A stretch of 64,000 bases of DNA from Hydnum rufescens UP504 (taxonomy: Eukaryota; Basidiomycota; Agaricomycetes; Cantharellales; Hydnaceae): positions 1-64,000 of the forward strand of contig MU128942.1 of NCBI GenBank assembly GCA_014904985.1, written 5' to 3'. Every line of letters starts with the position of its first letter. Position 1 is the first letter of the stretch. The notes under the pieces were generated by a model. It was not told where the DNA came from. It was given only the letters and a program-made list of their open reading frames with translations, and made no database searches. Of the stretch, positions 44,766-55,865 are shown one piece after another. A program made the position numbers and the translations under genes.

Positions 44766-46436
44766 TTATACTGCCAGGTTGAGTACTTCTCGTCCTGGTT
44801 TTTCGGGGTGTGCACGATGGAAGTCCATTACTGCTTCGTGAGCATTGGCGAGTTCTGCTGCTGGGAGCCAGCTGAACTCGTCATTGGTGTGCTTGTAGCC
44901 GGACCATCGTACGCGATAGATTAAGCCATTACTGTGACAGCGGCAATCAGTCTTGCTGTCGACGATTTCTGCGATTTCGTATTCGAGTTCGCCGTCAATT
45001 TCGACAGGTGGGGGAGGTGGTTGGGTGCGATTGGGGAAGGGATCGGGGTGAGCGGGCTCAAGTAGTCACACATGGAAGACGTTGTGGATTTGATTCATGG
45101 TGCGAGGGAGGCCAAGGCGATATGTGTGTGTTGAAACTTTCTCGGTGACTGGGAAGGGACCGAGTTTCTTGTGGTCCAGTTTCTTCGATGGTCGCTTTGT
45201 TTTAATGTTGCGCATGTCAAGCCATACTTGATCGCCGATGTTGAGGGTGGGGAAAGGAGGTCGCGATCCAGCTACTTGCTGTTCGTTTTGTTGTTGTGTG
45301 ATCGCGAGTTGGTCGTGAACGTACTTGTGTACGTTGCAAAGGTCGAGCGCGGCTTGGTTGGCCTCGGTCGAAGGCACTGCTTCGATATTGATCTCGAGGT
45401 TGGGGTGAAAGCCTTTGTTCGCGAAGAAGGGTGTTACGTTCGTCGCGGAGTGCTCAGCGTTGTTGTATGCGAACTCTGCGAGGGGGAGAAGCAGTGCCCA
45501 GTCGTCTTGCAGGTAGTTGACGTAAATTCGTAAGTACTGCTCGAGGATTTGGTTCAGGTGCTCGGTTTGGCCATCGGTCTTGGGGTGATATGCGGTCAAG
45601 AGGTTGAGTTTGATGCCGAGTCTCTTCGCGAGTGATTTCCAGAAGTTGGAAATGAAAAGTGAGCCTCGATCTGAGATGATGTCGGCGGGTGTACCATGTT
45701 TGGATATGACCCAATTGATGACTAGGTCAGCGAGTCCTTCTGCGGGAAGTGTCGTGACCATGGGGATGAAGAGACCCATCTTCGTGAATCGGTTGACGAT
45801 AACGAGGATGGAGTCGAATGAGGAGGAGGGTGGGAGTCCGGTGATGAAGTCCATCGCGATCGAGTTCCAGGGTCGATCAGCAATGGAGAGGAATTTGAGG
45901 GGGCCGTATGTGGCGTGGTGCGAGGATTTCGCGTGAGCACATATGACGCAAGATCGTACATATGCCTTGACTGTTTTCATTAGTCCTGGCCAGTAGTATT
46001 TTCACGTAATAAGGCGGATGGTTTTGTGAATGCCTGGGTGGCCCACAAGGAGGTGGTCATGTGAAGCGCAAAGGATGTCGAGGCGGAGGTCGCGATAGTC
46101 AGGGACGTAGATGCGTCCTTTGTGTAGTAGCAATGTTGCATCCTCTGAGAGTGAGAAGAAGGTGGGGGTGGCTGTCGAGTTGCCTTTGGTGGTCTCGATG
46201 CATTCACGCACTTGCGTTGCGATGGTGTCGTCGTGAGTGCCTTCGCGAATCAGTGCGAGAGTCATCTCAGAGTCGAGAGGGTGGTCATCGAGGGTTGCTC
46301 TTAAGTATGCGCTAAGAGCTGTGTCCGAGTCGAGAGGTTTGGCGTCGCGAATGATCATTTGAAGGTTTTGCGGGTTGGCAGTTGCATATACCTCATTTCA
46401 TTCAGGTGGATAAACATCAGGGCGTCTTGTGAGGGT
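44766..46436 (-). pseudogene. Integrase with chromodomain of GyE
   Basis: Minus strand from the FB2 insertion to the TAA at 44766-44768. An HHCC-type zinc domain (HDHLLVGHPG ... CVICAHAK) is followed by the core with Asp in MDFITGLPPS, Asp in ISDRGSLF and Glu in GQTEHLNQ, all intact. Then come WLDMRNI and GPFPVTEKV, a stop at about 45066, and a chromodomain (EYEIAEIVDSK, YRVRWSGYKHTNDEFSWLPA). Stops at 46002-46004 (just before KYYWPGL) and 45066 break it; the first fits CGA to TGA. The N-terminal end, EPDTLTRRPDVYP, is the usual pre-integrase linker and marks where FB2 split the gene. Confidence 0.88.
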
Positions 46437-46444
46437 GTCTGGTT
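46437..46444. repeat. 8-bp target site duplication of FB2, left copy
   Basis: GTCTGGTT, repeated exactly at 56208-56215. On the coding (minus) strand it is AACCAGAC, in the GK-PD-TLTRRPD linker of GyE pol. Confidence 0.88.
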
Positions 46445-46530
46445 CAGGCTGGTCAGTCAAATTGGGGACCTAATTAGGTACCATTTTCGGGGCAGAAAAT
46501 GGTACCTAATAGGTCCCCAGACAGTATGGC
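46445..46530 (+). repeat. Left terminal inverted repeat of FB2
   Basis: It runs CAGGCTGGTCAGTCAAATTG, then GGGACCTAATTAGGTACC and CGGGGCAGAAAATGGTACC. It pairs with 56130-56207 with scattered mismatches. Confidence 0.8.
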
Positions 46531-46739
46531 CGAAATATGGCCAAAATACAGGCATTCCGATTCATTTCAGCCAATCCATGGCTGTGCTAGATTATTTATT
46601 TATTTATTATTATTATTATTACTACTATAATTATATACATATTATGCTATATACATATTATCCCCCCCCCCCAGGGTCTGCCACCACAGGGGGGCAGTTC
46701 ATGCAGGTCGCGGGTTTGCAGGTGGTTAATAAATAACAC

Positions 46740-48020
46740 ATTAGTAGAAGAAAAGTACCTTAAATCCACCACACCCGCTGCAGCGGGTGTGTGGCTCATA
46801 TGCCCCAGTCGGGGCCTGGGCTCCATTTGGGCAGACTCCCGAGGGAGTGTTTGCAGTTTTCGTTCGTACGGGCATTCGCGGTTTTCGTTCATGCGGTCGT
46901 GCGGGGTTTCGTTCCCGGTTTTCGTTCGCGGCGTGTCGTTCAGCGGGGTTGTCTGGGGTCGCACCAGGTTTTGTTGGTGGGTCGGCGGATTTGGGCTTGG
47001 TGGTGTAAGTTTCATGTGTTAGCTAAAATTAAAAGAATACATACATTATATGGCCACACACCCGCCGCGGCGGGTGTGTGGCCCTATTCTCCTGCTCTTC
47101 TGGTTCGTGGTTTCATATGGGCAGGGTTGGGTTGGTGGTGTACTCATTGGCTCGGGGGTCCGCGCATTGAGGTTGGACAGCTTGACCTAGAATAGAAATA
47201 AAACATTAGTTAGATCAAAACTCGCGCAAAAGAGCAGCGACTGCTGCTCTTTTTGCACGTTTGCAGTTATTAAAAAACAACATAGCTAATATTGCCACAC
47301 ACCCGCTGCAGCGGGTGTGTGGCTCCCTACTTTTGTCTTGGTGGCGTCGTGTGCCTGCCTTCATTTTGTTTATTCGCCCGTTTGGGCATTCCGATTCACG
47401 TGACGCGGGGGCTTTCGGTCATGGGGGGGATATCCTGGCCTAGAATAGGAAATAAAACATTAGTTAAAAATTTAAAAACAGTGCAAAAAGAGCAGCAAGT
47501 GCTGCTCTTTTTGCGCCAGGTGGAACATGGACTTAGCTGTATATAGAACCACACACCCACCGCAGCGGGTGTGTGGTTCGCTTGGCCACTTGGGCGGTGT
47601 ATCACCACCCCTCATGTTTTCATTCAGGCTCGGTTGGCTGGGTGTTGTTTCGTTGGGTTTTGCATCACTGGGTTTCACATCACTGGGTTTCGCGTCGCTG
47701 GGTTTCATGTTGTTGGGTTTGGTCTCGTTGGGTTTCACATGCATCGTGTTGCGTCGCGTCGTGTCGCGTCGTTGGGTCATGTCATTTCGTTTGGCGTGTT
47801 TTCGGTTCGCGTATTACCATATGGGGTCTGACTGGCTGGGCCTCATCCTTTGGCACCCGGGACCAGGCTATGACCTAGAATAATAAAGGGTTGTTAGTAA
47901 AAAAGTTCAAAGCAGTGCAAAAAGAGCCAGCTTTTGCTGCTCTTTTTGTGCCGTTGTATCTACTAGAAAAAATACTCACCTTGTGACCACACACCCACAG
48001 CGGCGGGTGCATGGTTGTGC
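46740..48020 (-). repeat. FB2 left-arm array: hairpin-intron/exon units reading leftward
   Basis: Exon palindromes (CCACACACCCGC / GCGGGTGTGTGG) are at about 46766-46794, 47052-47082, 47294-47324, 47547-47578 and 47986-48015. Intron hairpins are at about 47226-47260, 47484-47518 and 47914-47952. In minus-strand sense each hairpin leads into AACTAATG...CTATTCTAG acceptors. The exon at 47590-47830 (minus) reads a clear peptide repeat, KPNETKPNNMKPSDAKPSDV, before the palindrome. CpG is well preserved here compared with FB1. Confidence 0.75.
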
Positions 48021-48737
48021 ATTTGCCTTTTCAGGCAGTTCCTTGTTGTGGTTGCGGAGATGGGAAGCAAGATGGAGATTCAATGCCGGCAATTGCCGAT
48101 ACTCAAGAAGCGCCCAAGCGCTGGTGCTGCAAGCACAGTACACAATAGTAGCAAGCATGTATATGGTGAAATAGATACTATATAATAAATATTTGTCCAG
48201 GAAAACCAGCCATCAGACACGAGCGCAATTGCGATATACAGAGAAGCGTCCCAGCCAGGAGCGGCTGTGTTCGCTGCAGCCAGTAGCACCCAAAGACCGT
48301 ACAATGAAAATGACTCACAGCCAATTCAGCAAAGCAATTAGATATGGAACCAGATGGAATCCGTGAAATAAGCAATTTATCTTATAAATCACTGCCATAC
48401 GAAATATATTCTTTTGTATCTCAAGTGAAAATAGAACACCAAAGCAAGGGATCGATGAATTGCAAAGTTCACTTGCAAGGCATTAAGACGCCAATAAGGC
48501 ATGAGACCAGCTACCTTGCAGTGGATTGGTCGACACACACTAGTACAACTCACCAATACCGGAACCCAATTGGCCAATATGAAGGTACATTAATACATAA
48601 TATGAATGTTCAGGAATGTTAGCATAAATAACACAGTATTAACCACTTCTTACTCCAAATCATGGCCGACAGGATATAGACATATACATACACTAAGAAA
48701 TGGTGGGGACGATTTTGCATTTTTGGTTTCATTCTCT

Positions 48738-48790
48738 TTCACTCTTCACATCCCTATCAAATAGGATGTCGCAAAAGGTGTGATCATCAT
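48738..48790. repeat. Centre of FB2, imperfect palindrome
   Basis: CTTCACATCCCTATCAAATAGGATGTCGCAAAAGGTGTGATC is the counterpart of the FB1 centre (CACCTTCAATTCCCTA-TT-TAGGGAATTGAAGGTGTG), with mismatches. Sequence orientation switches here. 48021-48737 resembles the first-exon region of FB1 on the minus strand but has no supported ORF. Confidence 0.55.
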
Positions 48791-48874
48791 GTAATCAAAA
48801 ATGAACACCAATTTGTCCCAAGAATAGCAACACTCCCATTAATCAGCCATACATTCGTAGACTTGTTATATAAA

Positions 48875-48899
48875 NNNNNNNNNNNNNNNNNNNNNNNNN
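48875..48899. other. Assembly gap (25 N)
   Basis: 25 Ns just right of the FB2 centre. Confidence 0.99.
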
Positions 48900-51130
48900 C
48901 AAAGAAGGACGATGATAATGAGTTAGAGCTCAATAAGGCATGAGATCGCTAATTGCAGAGTGGATTGGGCCACTTTCTACAACTCAGATATGACCCAAAA
49001 AATAATAAAAAAAAATATAATGATAGAATAAAAATATAAAATAATACGACATACATAACAAAAAAAAAAAGAGAATAGGCCGAAAAATTGGAAACAATCA
49101 TATGAGGAAAAACGATACTTCTTGAAATTATATATACAAAATATAAATTCAACGCAAATATAAAAATACAACAAAAATAATAAGATTGAGTGTAGAAATA
49201 ATGAAAAAATAGCAGAAAAAATATATACCGAAAAGAATAAATAAAAATCTCCCAAATAGATAAATAATAATAGAAAAAAAAAAAAAATAATTAAAAATAA
49301 ACAAAATAAATATATTATAAAAAATTAATGGGAACAATTAATCTAGATAGACAATAAAAAAGTTTGGCCCAAATACACACAATCTAGATTAATTAAGCAG
49401 ATAAATCATGACATTAATTGAAGCTAACTGAACATCAAAAGATAAAACACAGACATAATATACAGAGGATAAATTTCCAACATGAGAAAAGAAGACAACA
49501 AATAAAATAAAATTATAATAAGTAAATAATAATTAAATAAAATAAAAAATAATACAAATGCTTAAGGTACTAAATATAAGAAGAGTTAAAAACTAAGAAG
49601 AATGACAAGCCAAAGCAGCAGAAAAAAATTGGGCGGACATTCTTGAAAAAATAAGATAACAAAAGGAACAAATTGCCGGCAGAATTGAACAAATTATAGA
49701 ACCAACATCTATATGCGCAACACCAAGAAAAGCAAAACAAAGAAAACCAACGAACACAAACAAAGCAATAGCAGCACAAGAAAGAAGGCAACAACAAAGC
49801 AAAGCAGCAAAACAGCAAGAGCAACAAGCAGCAAGCAACAGCAGCAAGCAAGCAAAACAGATAGCAACAAAACCACGAACACGCAAAAAATGAAAACAAA
49901 CGAACACAAACAGAAACAAACTAAGATAGCTGCAGGATAAGTATAGGATAACATAAAGGTAAGTTAAAAAAATTGTCAAACTAAATAGAGAGCAATGCGC
50001 AAAAAAGAGATAGCGCAAGAAACATACTCATTTTATGTGAACACAATAAAAATATAGAAAAATTCACTATATACATAAAAAATATAGATATATAAATATA
50101 AATAATAGAACTTAATAGGTAATCTGCAAGCCAGGTACGAAAACACCGCACACGAAGAGAGAGTAACCAGAGAGTAGACAAGAGCCAAAAAACACAAAAA
50201 ACAAAATGACGACCACCAAAATGGAAGCCACCCAAACCACAACACCAGCACGCAGCAGATTAAATGTAGCAAAGATAAATAAAGATAGAGATATAACACA
50301 CCCACACAATAAGATAACAAAAGAAGAAAAGAAAAGAAGAGCAATAGCGACTCCTTTTAAGCAGCAATAAGCTTACAAAATTTCTAAATAATATATATTA
50401 ATATTTAGATCATCAAGACGCACCAAACAAACCCTACGAGCCCCGACCAAAGAACTGGACGCCAAAAAGTGAAACAAACAGACGAACACCACAACACAAA
50501 GAAAAAACCGAAAACCACAGAGAAACACCAAACCCACAATGGGTCTAGAAGATATCTATATAAATAACACCTTACTGACAGCAAAAGAAAGGCAGCGAAA
50601 GATGACATAATATAATATCGAAATATAACGGATTTATAAATACTTTAACTAACAATACATATATGATGACTAAGATATTATAGCCTGTCCCAGGTGCCCA
50701 ACGACAGGGCCCGACGGGCTTAGGGCTCACACCACCACCACAGCAAAACACGAAACCACGGCAAAGAAAAGCAGTGAAACCACAACAAGAAACCAACAAG
50801 CCAGAACGAACACACCAAACGAAACAACAACGCAGAAACGAAGGCGAAGAGGGGCAGATTGATTTTAAAGACAGAACCACAACCTGCTGGCAAGTGTGAT
50901 AGGTAAATCCATAAATATAGATAAGTAGACTTATACATCCAAAAACAGTAGCAAAGAGAGCAAAAGAGCAAAATGACTAGACAATCTTACTTGCACTGCT
51001 TTATGAAATATTTGAAAAAACTTAATAGATCCAAAATTCATATTTCGCATGAGAAAAAAAGAGCCAAAAATAGAAAAAAACAAAACCACCCCCCGAAAAC
51101 AAAATAAACCTGCCAGCAAACTAAAAAACC

Positions 51131-51184
<54 letters not shown>

Positions 51185-52860
51185 GAACGACAGCCAAAAA
51201 CCCCCAATGAAACAACACATCAAAAATACAAGCGAAGTGTAAAGTAAGTTCTAATAAAGATAAGTAAATAAATAATGATAAACACAACAAATGAGCAAGC
51301 AAAAGAGCAGCTACTAGCTAAATACTATTGCAAACTAAGATTAATAATAACAACTATAATTAAAACATAAAAACACATGAATATATAATAATATTTTTAG
51401 GTTACAGATATCGCAACTGAACCAACAAACAGCAAAAAGAAGAATCCAATGGACAAACTCCCCCGCGGAACATGACGAAGAAATGCCCAAACGCCAAATG
51501 AAAAGCCACAAAATATGCAACCACGCAAAAAACAAAATACCAAACAAAAACCCAGAAAAGAGCGAACGAATGAACCGGACAAAGGAAACACCCCAACCAG
51601 AGTTGGAAATCCCGGCGAAACAGGAGAATTACACAAACGCAAGACCAAAACCCCAGACGGAACAACAACCCAACCAGAAAGCGAGCAGTGTGTAGTAAAG
51701 TTTTAAGAAATAAGTAATTTCTCGAAAAAACATAATAGTAGGTCCAAAGGAGACAAACAAATTACGACTGCTCCTTTGGAAACGATAGACTTATTACTTA
51801 ATTTTTCTATATATTACAAAAAAAAAAAACATAAAATAAATATAATATAAATAGAATATATATATAACTGAGTACCATATATATCATTAAAACCCAACAG
51901 AAACCACCACCCCCCAAACGCTCTAAATCAAGACCACAACCACTAGAAAAAGACCAGACCCCGCCAAAAAAAAAATACCCAGCGAAACCGAAACCACGAC
52001 GCAACTCACAAACACCGAACAGCAAACTAGAGGAAAAAGAGCGGGGGAGGGAAAATGGAGAGAAAAATAGGGACACAGACACACCACCCCGCCACCCGTC
52101 GGGTGTAGTGGTCATCTTAAGGTCGAGTCGGTTCCCACTACGAACAGTGGCGCCACAAAACACGACGCAAGTGACTCAGCTGCTGTTTTGTGGTCACTCT
52201 TCGACTCTCCTCATCAATCCTAAATTTTATTTTCTTCTAAGAATCTTGCTCCTCCTGAAACGAGCTACCATACCCGAAAACCCCCAGCCCTGAGCCTGTA
52301 CGAAAAACCGACGGTGGGGGTGTGGACCGGCGGGCCAAATGCAGTACCACACACCCGCCAAACGTGGGTGTGTGGTACTATAGGTATTTTTTAAAGAACT
52401 TTCTACACCGTATTGGTGATCATAAAAGGAAGCTTGCGCCGCTCCCTCTTCCGCTCACCTCTCGACAACGACTTTCATTCTCATTACACCAATCTTCATA
52501 GGATCTGCGAGCCTGACACGCCTCGAAATGGAAACACCTAAAGACCCACACACTACGCCGGCGCACCATGGCTACACAAGCATAGTACCACACACCCGCT
52601 TCAGCGGGTGATGTGCGTCACCTCACACAGGTACGACTTTAAACCAAAACCCCACTATATAACACTATACCGTGCACAAGGGAGCACCCCCAAGGCCTGC
52701 TCCTCTTGCGTCACTATTGCAATTTCTTTCTTTTCCACTACACATGTATGCCCCGTCATTAATTTAGGCATCCAGAACTTGTAAGCCCTCCGTATCCTTT
52801 ACCTTCCACATGACGACCCTTGCGCCGTCAACTATGATCTCCAAACCAATCTCTCTCTAC
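48900..52860 (+). repeat. Error-laden or decayed duplicate of the FB2 right arm
   Basis: From about 49560 this stretch follows the same order as 53000-55560, with frequent insertions, mostly of A, and disrupted hairpins. Examples: 50405-50470 against 53665-53700 (CCTACGAGCCCCGACCAAA); 50690-50740 against 53881-53930 (CCCAACGACAGGGCCCGA); 51405-51470 against 54422-54480; 52330-52375 against 55195-55240. A run of over 50 A is at about 51134-51182. It looks like uncorrected long-read sequence used for gap filling, or an extremely decayed copy. Long open frames on the minus strand here (Phe/Leu/Cys-rich) are by-products of the A/C bias. 48900-49000 is a minus-oriented piece of the first-exon region, and 49000-49560 is A/T-rich with nothing recognisable. 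Confidence 0.65.
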
Positions 52861-52869
52861 TACTATATT

Positions 52870-53309
52870 TAAATTTGGGCCAATTCTGATGCGTAGAAGT
52901 GGCCCAATCCACTCTGTAATTAGCGATCTCATGCCTTATTGAGCTCTGACTCATTACCATCGTCTTCTTCGGGTTTTCCTGGACACATTTCTATTATATA
53001 GTATTTATTTATAATATACATGCTTGGTACTATTGGGTACTGTGCTTGCAGCGCAGCGCTTGGGCGCTTCTTGAGTATCGGCAATTGCCGGCGTTGAATT
53101 TCGCAACTCTATGCAGCCACACCCAGCAAGCAACCACACGACCACGACACAACAGCAATAGCAGCAACAGCAGCAACAGCAGCAACAGCAGCAGCAACAG
53201 CAGCAGCAACAGCAGCAGCAACAGCAGCAGCAGCAACAGTGCACAACCACGACCGCATGACCACGACCACACGACCACACACCTGCTGCTGCAGGTGTGT
53301 GGTCATAAG
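52870..53309 (+). other. Start of FB2 right arm: first-exon-like region with microsatellite
   Basis: It contains the counterpart of the FB1 first exon (CAATCCACT..., ATGCCTTATTGAG at about 52931) but with an early TGA. Then comes CGGCAATTGCCGGCGTTGAA, a (CAGCAA)n tract (53150-53240), and a palindrome at 53272-53303. A plus-strand frame from 53046 reads through the microsatellite as Asn/Ser repeats; other frames give poly-Gln and poly-Thr. Coding is uncertain. Confidence 0.45.
53150..53240 (+). repeat. CAG/CAA trinucleotide microsatellite
   Basis: About 90 bp of mixed CAG and CAA triplets (AGCAACAGCAGCAACAGC). A disrupted version is at about 49795-49870 in the duplicate. Confidence 0.9.
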
Positions 53310-53414
53310 GTAAGTTTTTGTCCTAGTAGAGACAATGGCGCAAAAAGAGTAGCGCAAGCTACTCTTTTTGTGCCACTTTGAATTCTTATACTAATATAGC
53401 TTTTATTATTTTAG
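53310..53414 (+). other. Putative intron with internal hairpin, FB2 right arm
   Basis: The donor is ATAAG/GTAAGT, the hairpin GCGCAAAAAGAGTAGC / GCTACTCTTTTTGTGC spans 53338-53372 (a compensated A-T pair replaces the usual G-C), the branch-like motif is ATACTAATA, and the acceptor TTATTATTTTAG. 105 bp. Confidence 0.6.
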
Positions 53415-53559
53415 ATTATGGTCTGCAGCCAGAGACGAAAACCCGCCACACGACGAGGGTCCGAGTGGCAAGAGCCATACCCAAACAAATGACAGACCAC
53501 CCAATGGGTAGCCCCAGGAACCACACACCCGCCGCAGCGGGTGTGTGGCACTGTTTAAC

Positions 53560-53663
53560 GTGAGTTTCCCCCCCCCCCAATAGATACAGCCGCGCAAAAG
53601 GAGCAGCAATAGCTGCTCCTTTTGCGCTGCTTCAAATTTCTAAATAATATTTTAATATTCTAG
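53560..53663 (+). other. Putative intron with internal hairpin, FB2 right arm
   Basis: The donor is AAC/GTGAGT, the hairpin GCGCAAAAGGAGCAGC / GCTGCTCCTTTTGCGC (again both arms changed together), and the acceptor TAATATTCTAG. 104 bp. The preceding exon (53415-53559, 145 nt) has one fully open frame ending NHTPAAAGVWHC. The next exon continues it in frame with NQTPATVGVWFY. Confidence 0.6.
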
Positions 53664-53875
53664 GTCTCAAGCCGCACCAACACCCTACGAGCCCCGACCA
53701 AAACTGCGCCAAGTGAAAACCCGACGAACACCCCACCAAAGAACCGACCCAAACCAGACACCCGCCACAGTGGGTGTCTGGTTCTATGTAATACCCTACT
53801 GCGCAAAAAGAGCAGCGAAAGCTGCTCTTTTTGCATTGGTTTAAATTTCTTTACTAACTACTTTGATGATTCTAG

Positions 53876-54088
53876 GTTTTGGCCTGGTCCCAGGTGCCCA
53901 ACGACAGGGCCCGATGGGCTAGGGCTCACACACCACCACAGCAACCGAACCACGGCAAACGAAGCCGTGCCCAACGAAACCACGCCAGACGAAACCACAG
54001 CCAAACGAAACACGCGAAACGAAGGGGCGAGAGGTGGCGATGATGCGAACCACACACCTGCTGCGGCAGGTGTGTGGTTCTATATAAG
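53876..54088 (+). CDS. Fully open phase-2/phase-2 exon of the FB2 array
   Basis: 213 nt between a TTCTAG acceptor and an AAG/ATAAGT donor-like site. In the phase where one base completes the preceding codon, all 70 codons are open. The frame reads from FWPGPRCPTTGPDG through a repetitive Asn/Glu/Thr stretch (ANEAVPNETTPDETT) to NHTPAAAGVWFYI, with two bases left over. The repeated peptide at the end is encoded by the exon palindrome (54049-54080). The low-complexity composition resembles no enzyme family. It is the best example in the window of a unit that looks coding; function is unknown, and it may be one exon of a longer repetitive protein. Confidence 0.45.
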
Positions 54089-54682
54089 ATAAGTAGACTT
54101 ATACATCCCCAACAGTGCAAGAAGAGCAGCAAATGCTGCTCTTCTTGCACTGCTTTTGATTTTTGAACTAATAGATCCATTCTAGGTTATCGCTGCAGAT
54201 GAAGAGCCATGAAACAACCCCCCCCCCGAAACAATAACCTGCCAGCAAAACGAAACCCGTGAACGACGCCAAAACCCCCATGAACCACACATCCACTACA
54301 GCGGGTGTGTGGTTCTATAAGATAAGTAATATTGTATACCCACAATGGCGCGAAAAGAGCAGCATCTGCTGCTCTTTTGCACTGATTTTACCTTTTAACT
54401 AACACATGATTTATTATTTTAGGTTACAGTATCGCCTGAACCCCAAACAGCAAAACGAAGATCCCTGGACAAACTCCCCCCCGCGGAAATGACAATGCCC
54501 CGCCAAAGGAAAGCCACAAATGCAACCCGCCAAAACAACAAGTACCAAACAAAACCCGCGAACGATGACCGACCAAGGAACACCCACCAGGCGAATCCCG
54601 CGAACGGGAATGCACAACGCAAGACCCAGAAACCCCAGACGGAACCACACACCCACCGAAGCGGGTGTGTGGTAATTTTAAG

Positions 54683-54800
54683 GTAAGTATTCTCGTAACA
54701 TATAGTGGTGCCAAAGGAGCAGCATACGCTGCTCCTTTGGCGTAGCTTTTTCTTTTTTTCTTTTTTACTAACATATTATTTATGTATTATCTGGTTCCAG
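54683..54800 (+). other. Putative intron with internal hairpin, FB2 right arm
   Basis: The donor is TTAAG/GTAAGT, the hairpin GCCAAAGGAGCAGC / GCTGCTCCTTTGGC, the consensus branch sequence TACTAAC is present, and the acceptor is CTGGTTCCAG. 118 bp. The exon before it (54423-54682) is open in one frame from 54489 to the donor. Confidence 0.65.
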
Positions 54801-54993
54801 GTTCTCATCTAAACCCACGACCCCCCCCCAAACGCTCTAATCAAGACCCACAACCCACTGAAAAAGACCCACGACCCCGCCAAAAAATACCCGCGAACCG
54901 CAACCACGACGCAACTCACCACACCCGACCAGCAAACTGAGGGAAAATGGGCCAGACCACACACCCGCCACCGTGGGTGTGTGGTCATCTAAG

Positions 54994-55097
54994 GTGAGTC
55001 CTGTTCCCCATAGATACAGTGGCGCAAAAAGAGCAGTGACAGCTGCTCTTTTTGTGTCACTTTTGACTTCCTACTAATCTAAATTTTTTTATTCTAG
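54994..55097 (+). other. Putative intron with internal hairpin, FB2 right arm
   Basis: The donor is CTAAG/GTGAGT, the hairpin GCGCAAAAAGAGCAG / CTGCTCTTTTTGTG, the branch-like motif CCTACTAATC, and the acceptor TTTTATTCTAG. 104 bp. Confidence 0.6.
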
Positions 55098-55629
55098 ATC
55101 TTGCTCCTCCCTGAACGAGTACATACCCGAAAACCCCCCAGCCCCCCTGAGCCCTGTACGAAAAACCGACGGTGGGGGGTGTGCGACCGCGGGCCAAAAT
55201 GAGTACCACACACCCGCCAAAGTGGGTGTGTGGTACTATAGGTATTTTTTAAAACTTTCTACACGTATGGTGACATAAAAGGAGCAGCTTGCGCTGCTCC
55301 TTTTGCTCACTTCGAATTGCTTCTATTATTCTAGGATCTGAGCTGACCCGCGAAATGGAAAACCAAGCCCAAACTACGCGGCGACCATGGTACAAGATGA
55401 GTACCACACACCCGCTTCAGCGGGTGTGTGGTACTACAAGGTATTTTAAAAAATATATATATATATACCGTGACACAAGAGGAGCAGCCCAGGCTGCTCC
55501 TTTGCGTCACTTTGAATTTTTTCTTTTTACTAATGTATGCTATTATTTTAGGATCCAAATTGAAGCCCCCGAAATGACGACCTGCGACTCGTCCAAATGA
55601 CCCACCCAATGATGAATTGTCAAGCCCAG

Positions 55630-55865
55630 CCCCCTGTACCACACCCGCCCAAGCGGGTGTGGTGCTACTTAGTTTTTTTTTTTTTTTTAAATTTTGAGGG
55701 ATGGTACCACACACCCGCCCAAGCGGGTGTGTGGTGCTACTAAGTAGTGCTTTTTTTTCTCTTGATTCGTATGGACAGTACCACACCTGCTAGGGTGGTG
55801 TGGTGCTACTTATTTTTTTTTTTTTTTAATTTTGAGGGCCATACCCGCCCAAGCGGGTATGTAGT
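55630..55865 (+). repeat. Four exon palindromes without hairpin introns
   Basis: Palindromes at about 55636-55660, 55705-55733, 55781-55803 and 55840-55862 (CACCCGCCCAAGCGGGTG type) are separated only by T-rich tracts and GTGCTACTTA, about 70 bp apart. They look like collapsed units near the right end of FB2. Confidence 0.75.

Larger units (their letters stand above)
53870..55560 (+). repeat. FB2 right-arm array, main part
   Basis: Units continue with exon palindromes at about 54049-54080, 54283-54314, 54644-54673, 54957-54987, 55203-55236 and 55400-55432, each followed within about 10-15 nt by a donor-like GTAAGT, GTGAGT, ATAAGT or GTATTT. Each is then followed by a 12-16-bp-stem hairpin, a CTAAC/CTAAT motif and a TAG/CAG. 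Unit length is about 180-380 bp. Exon lengths are variable (213, 136, 260, 193 nt). The three that are not multiples of three all contain C homopolymers of 7-10, where indels are likely. Stems vary between units but stay paired. Confidence 0.75.

Noticed and set aside
49570..51650. Many long minus-strand ORFs rich in Phe, Leu and Cys
   Set aside because: They are the complement of A/C- and A-rich array sequence with homopolymers; one is poly-Phe from the A run near 51134-51182.
53005..53280. Minus-strand ORFs with poly-Cys or poly-Leu
   Set aside because: They translate the CAG/CAA microsatellite on the wrong strand.
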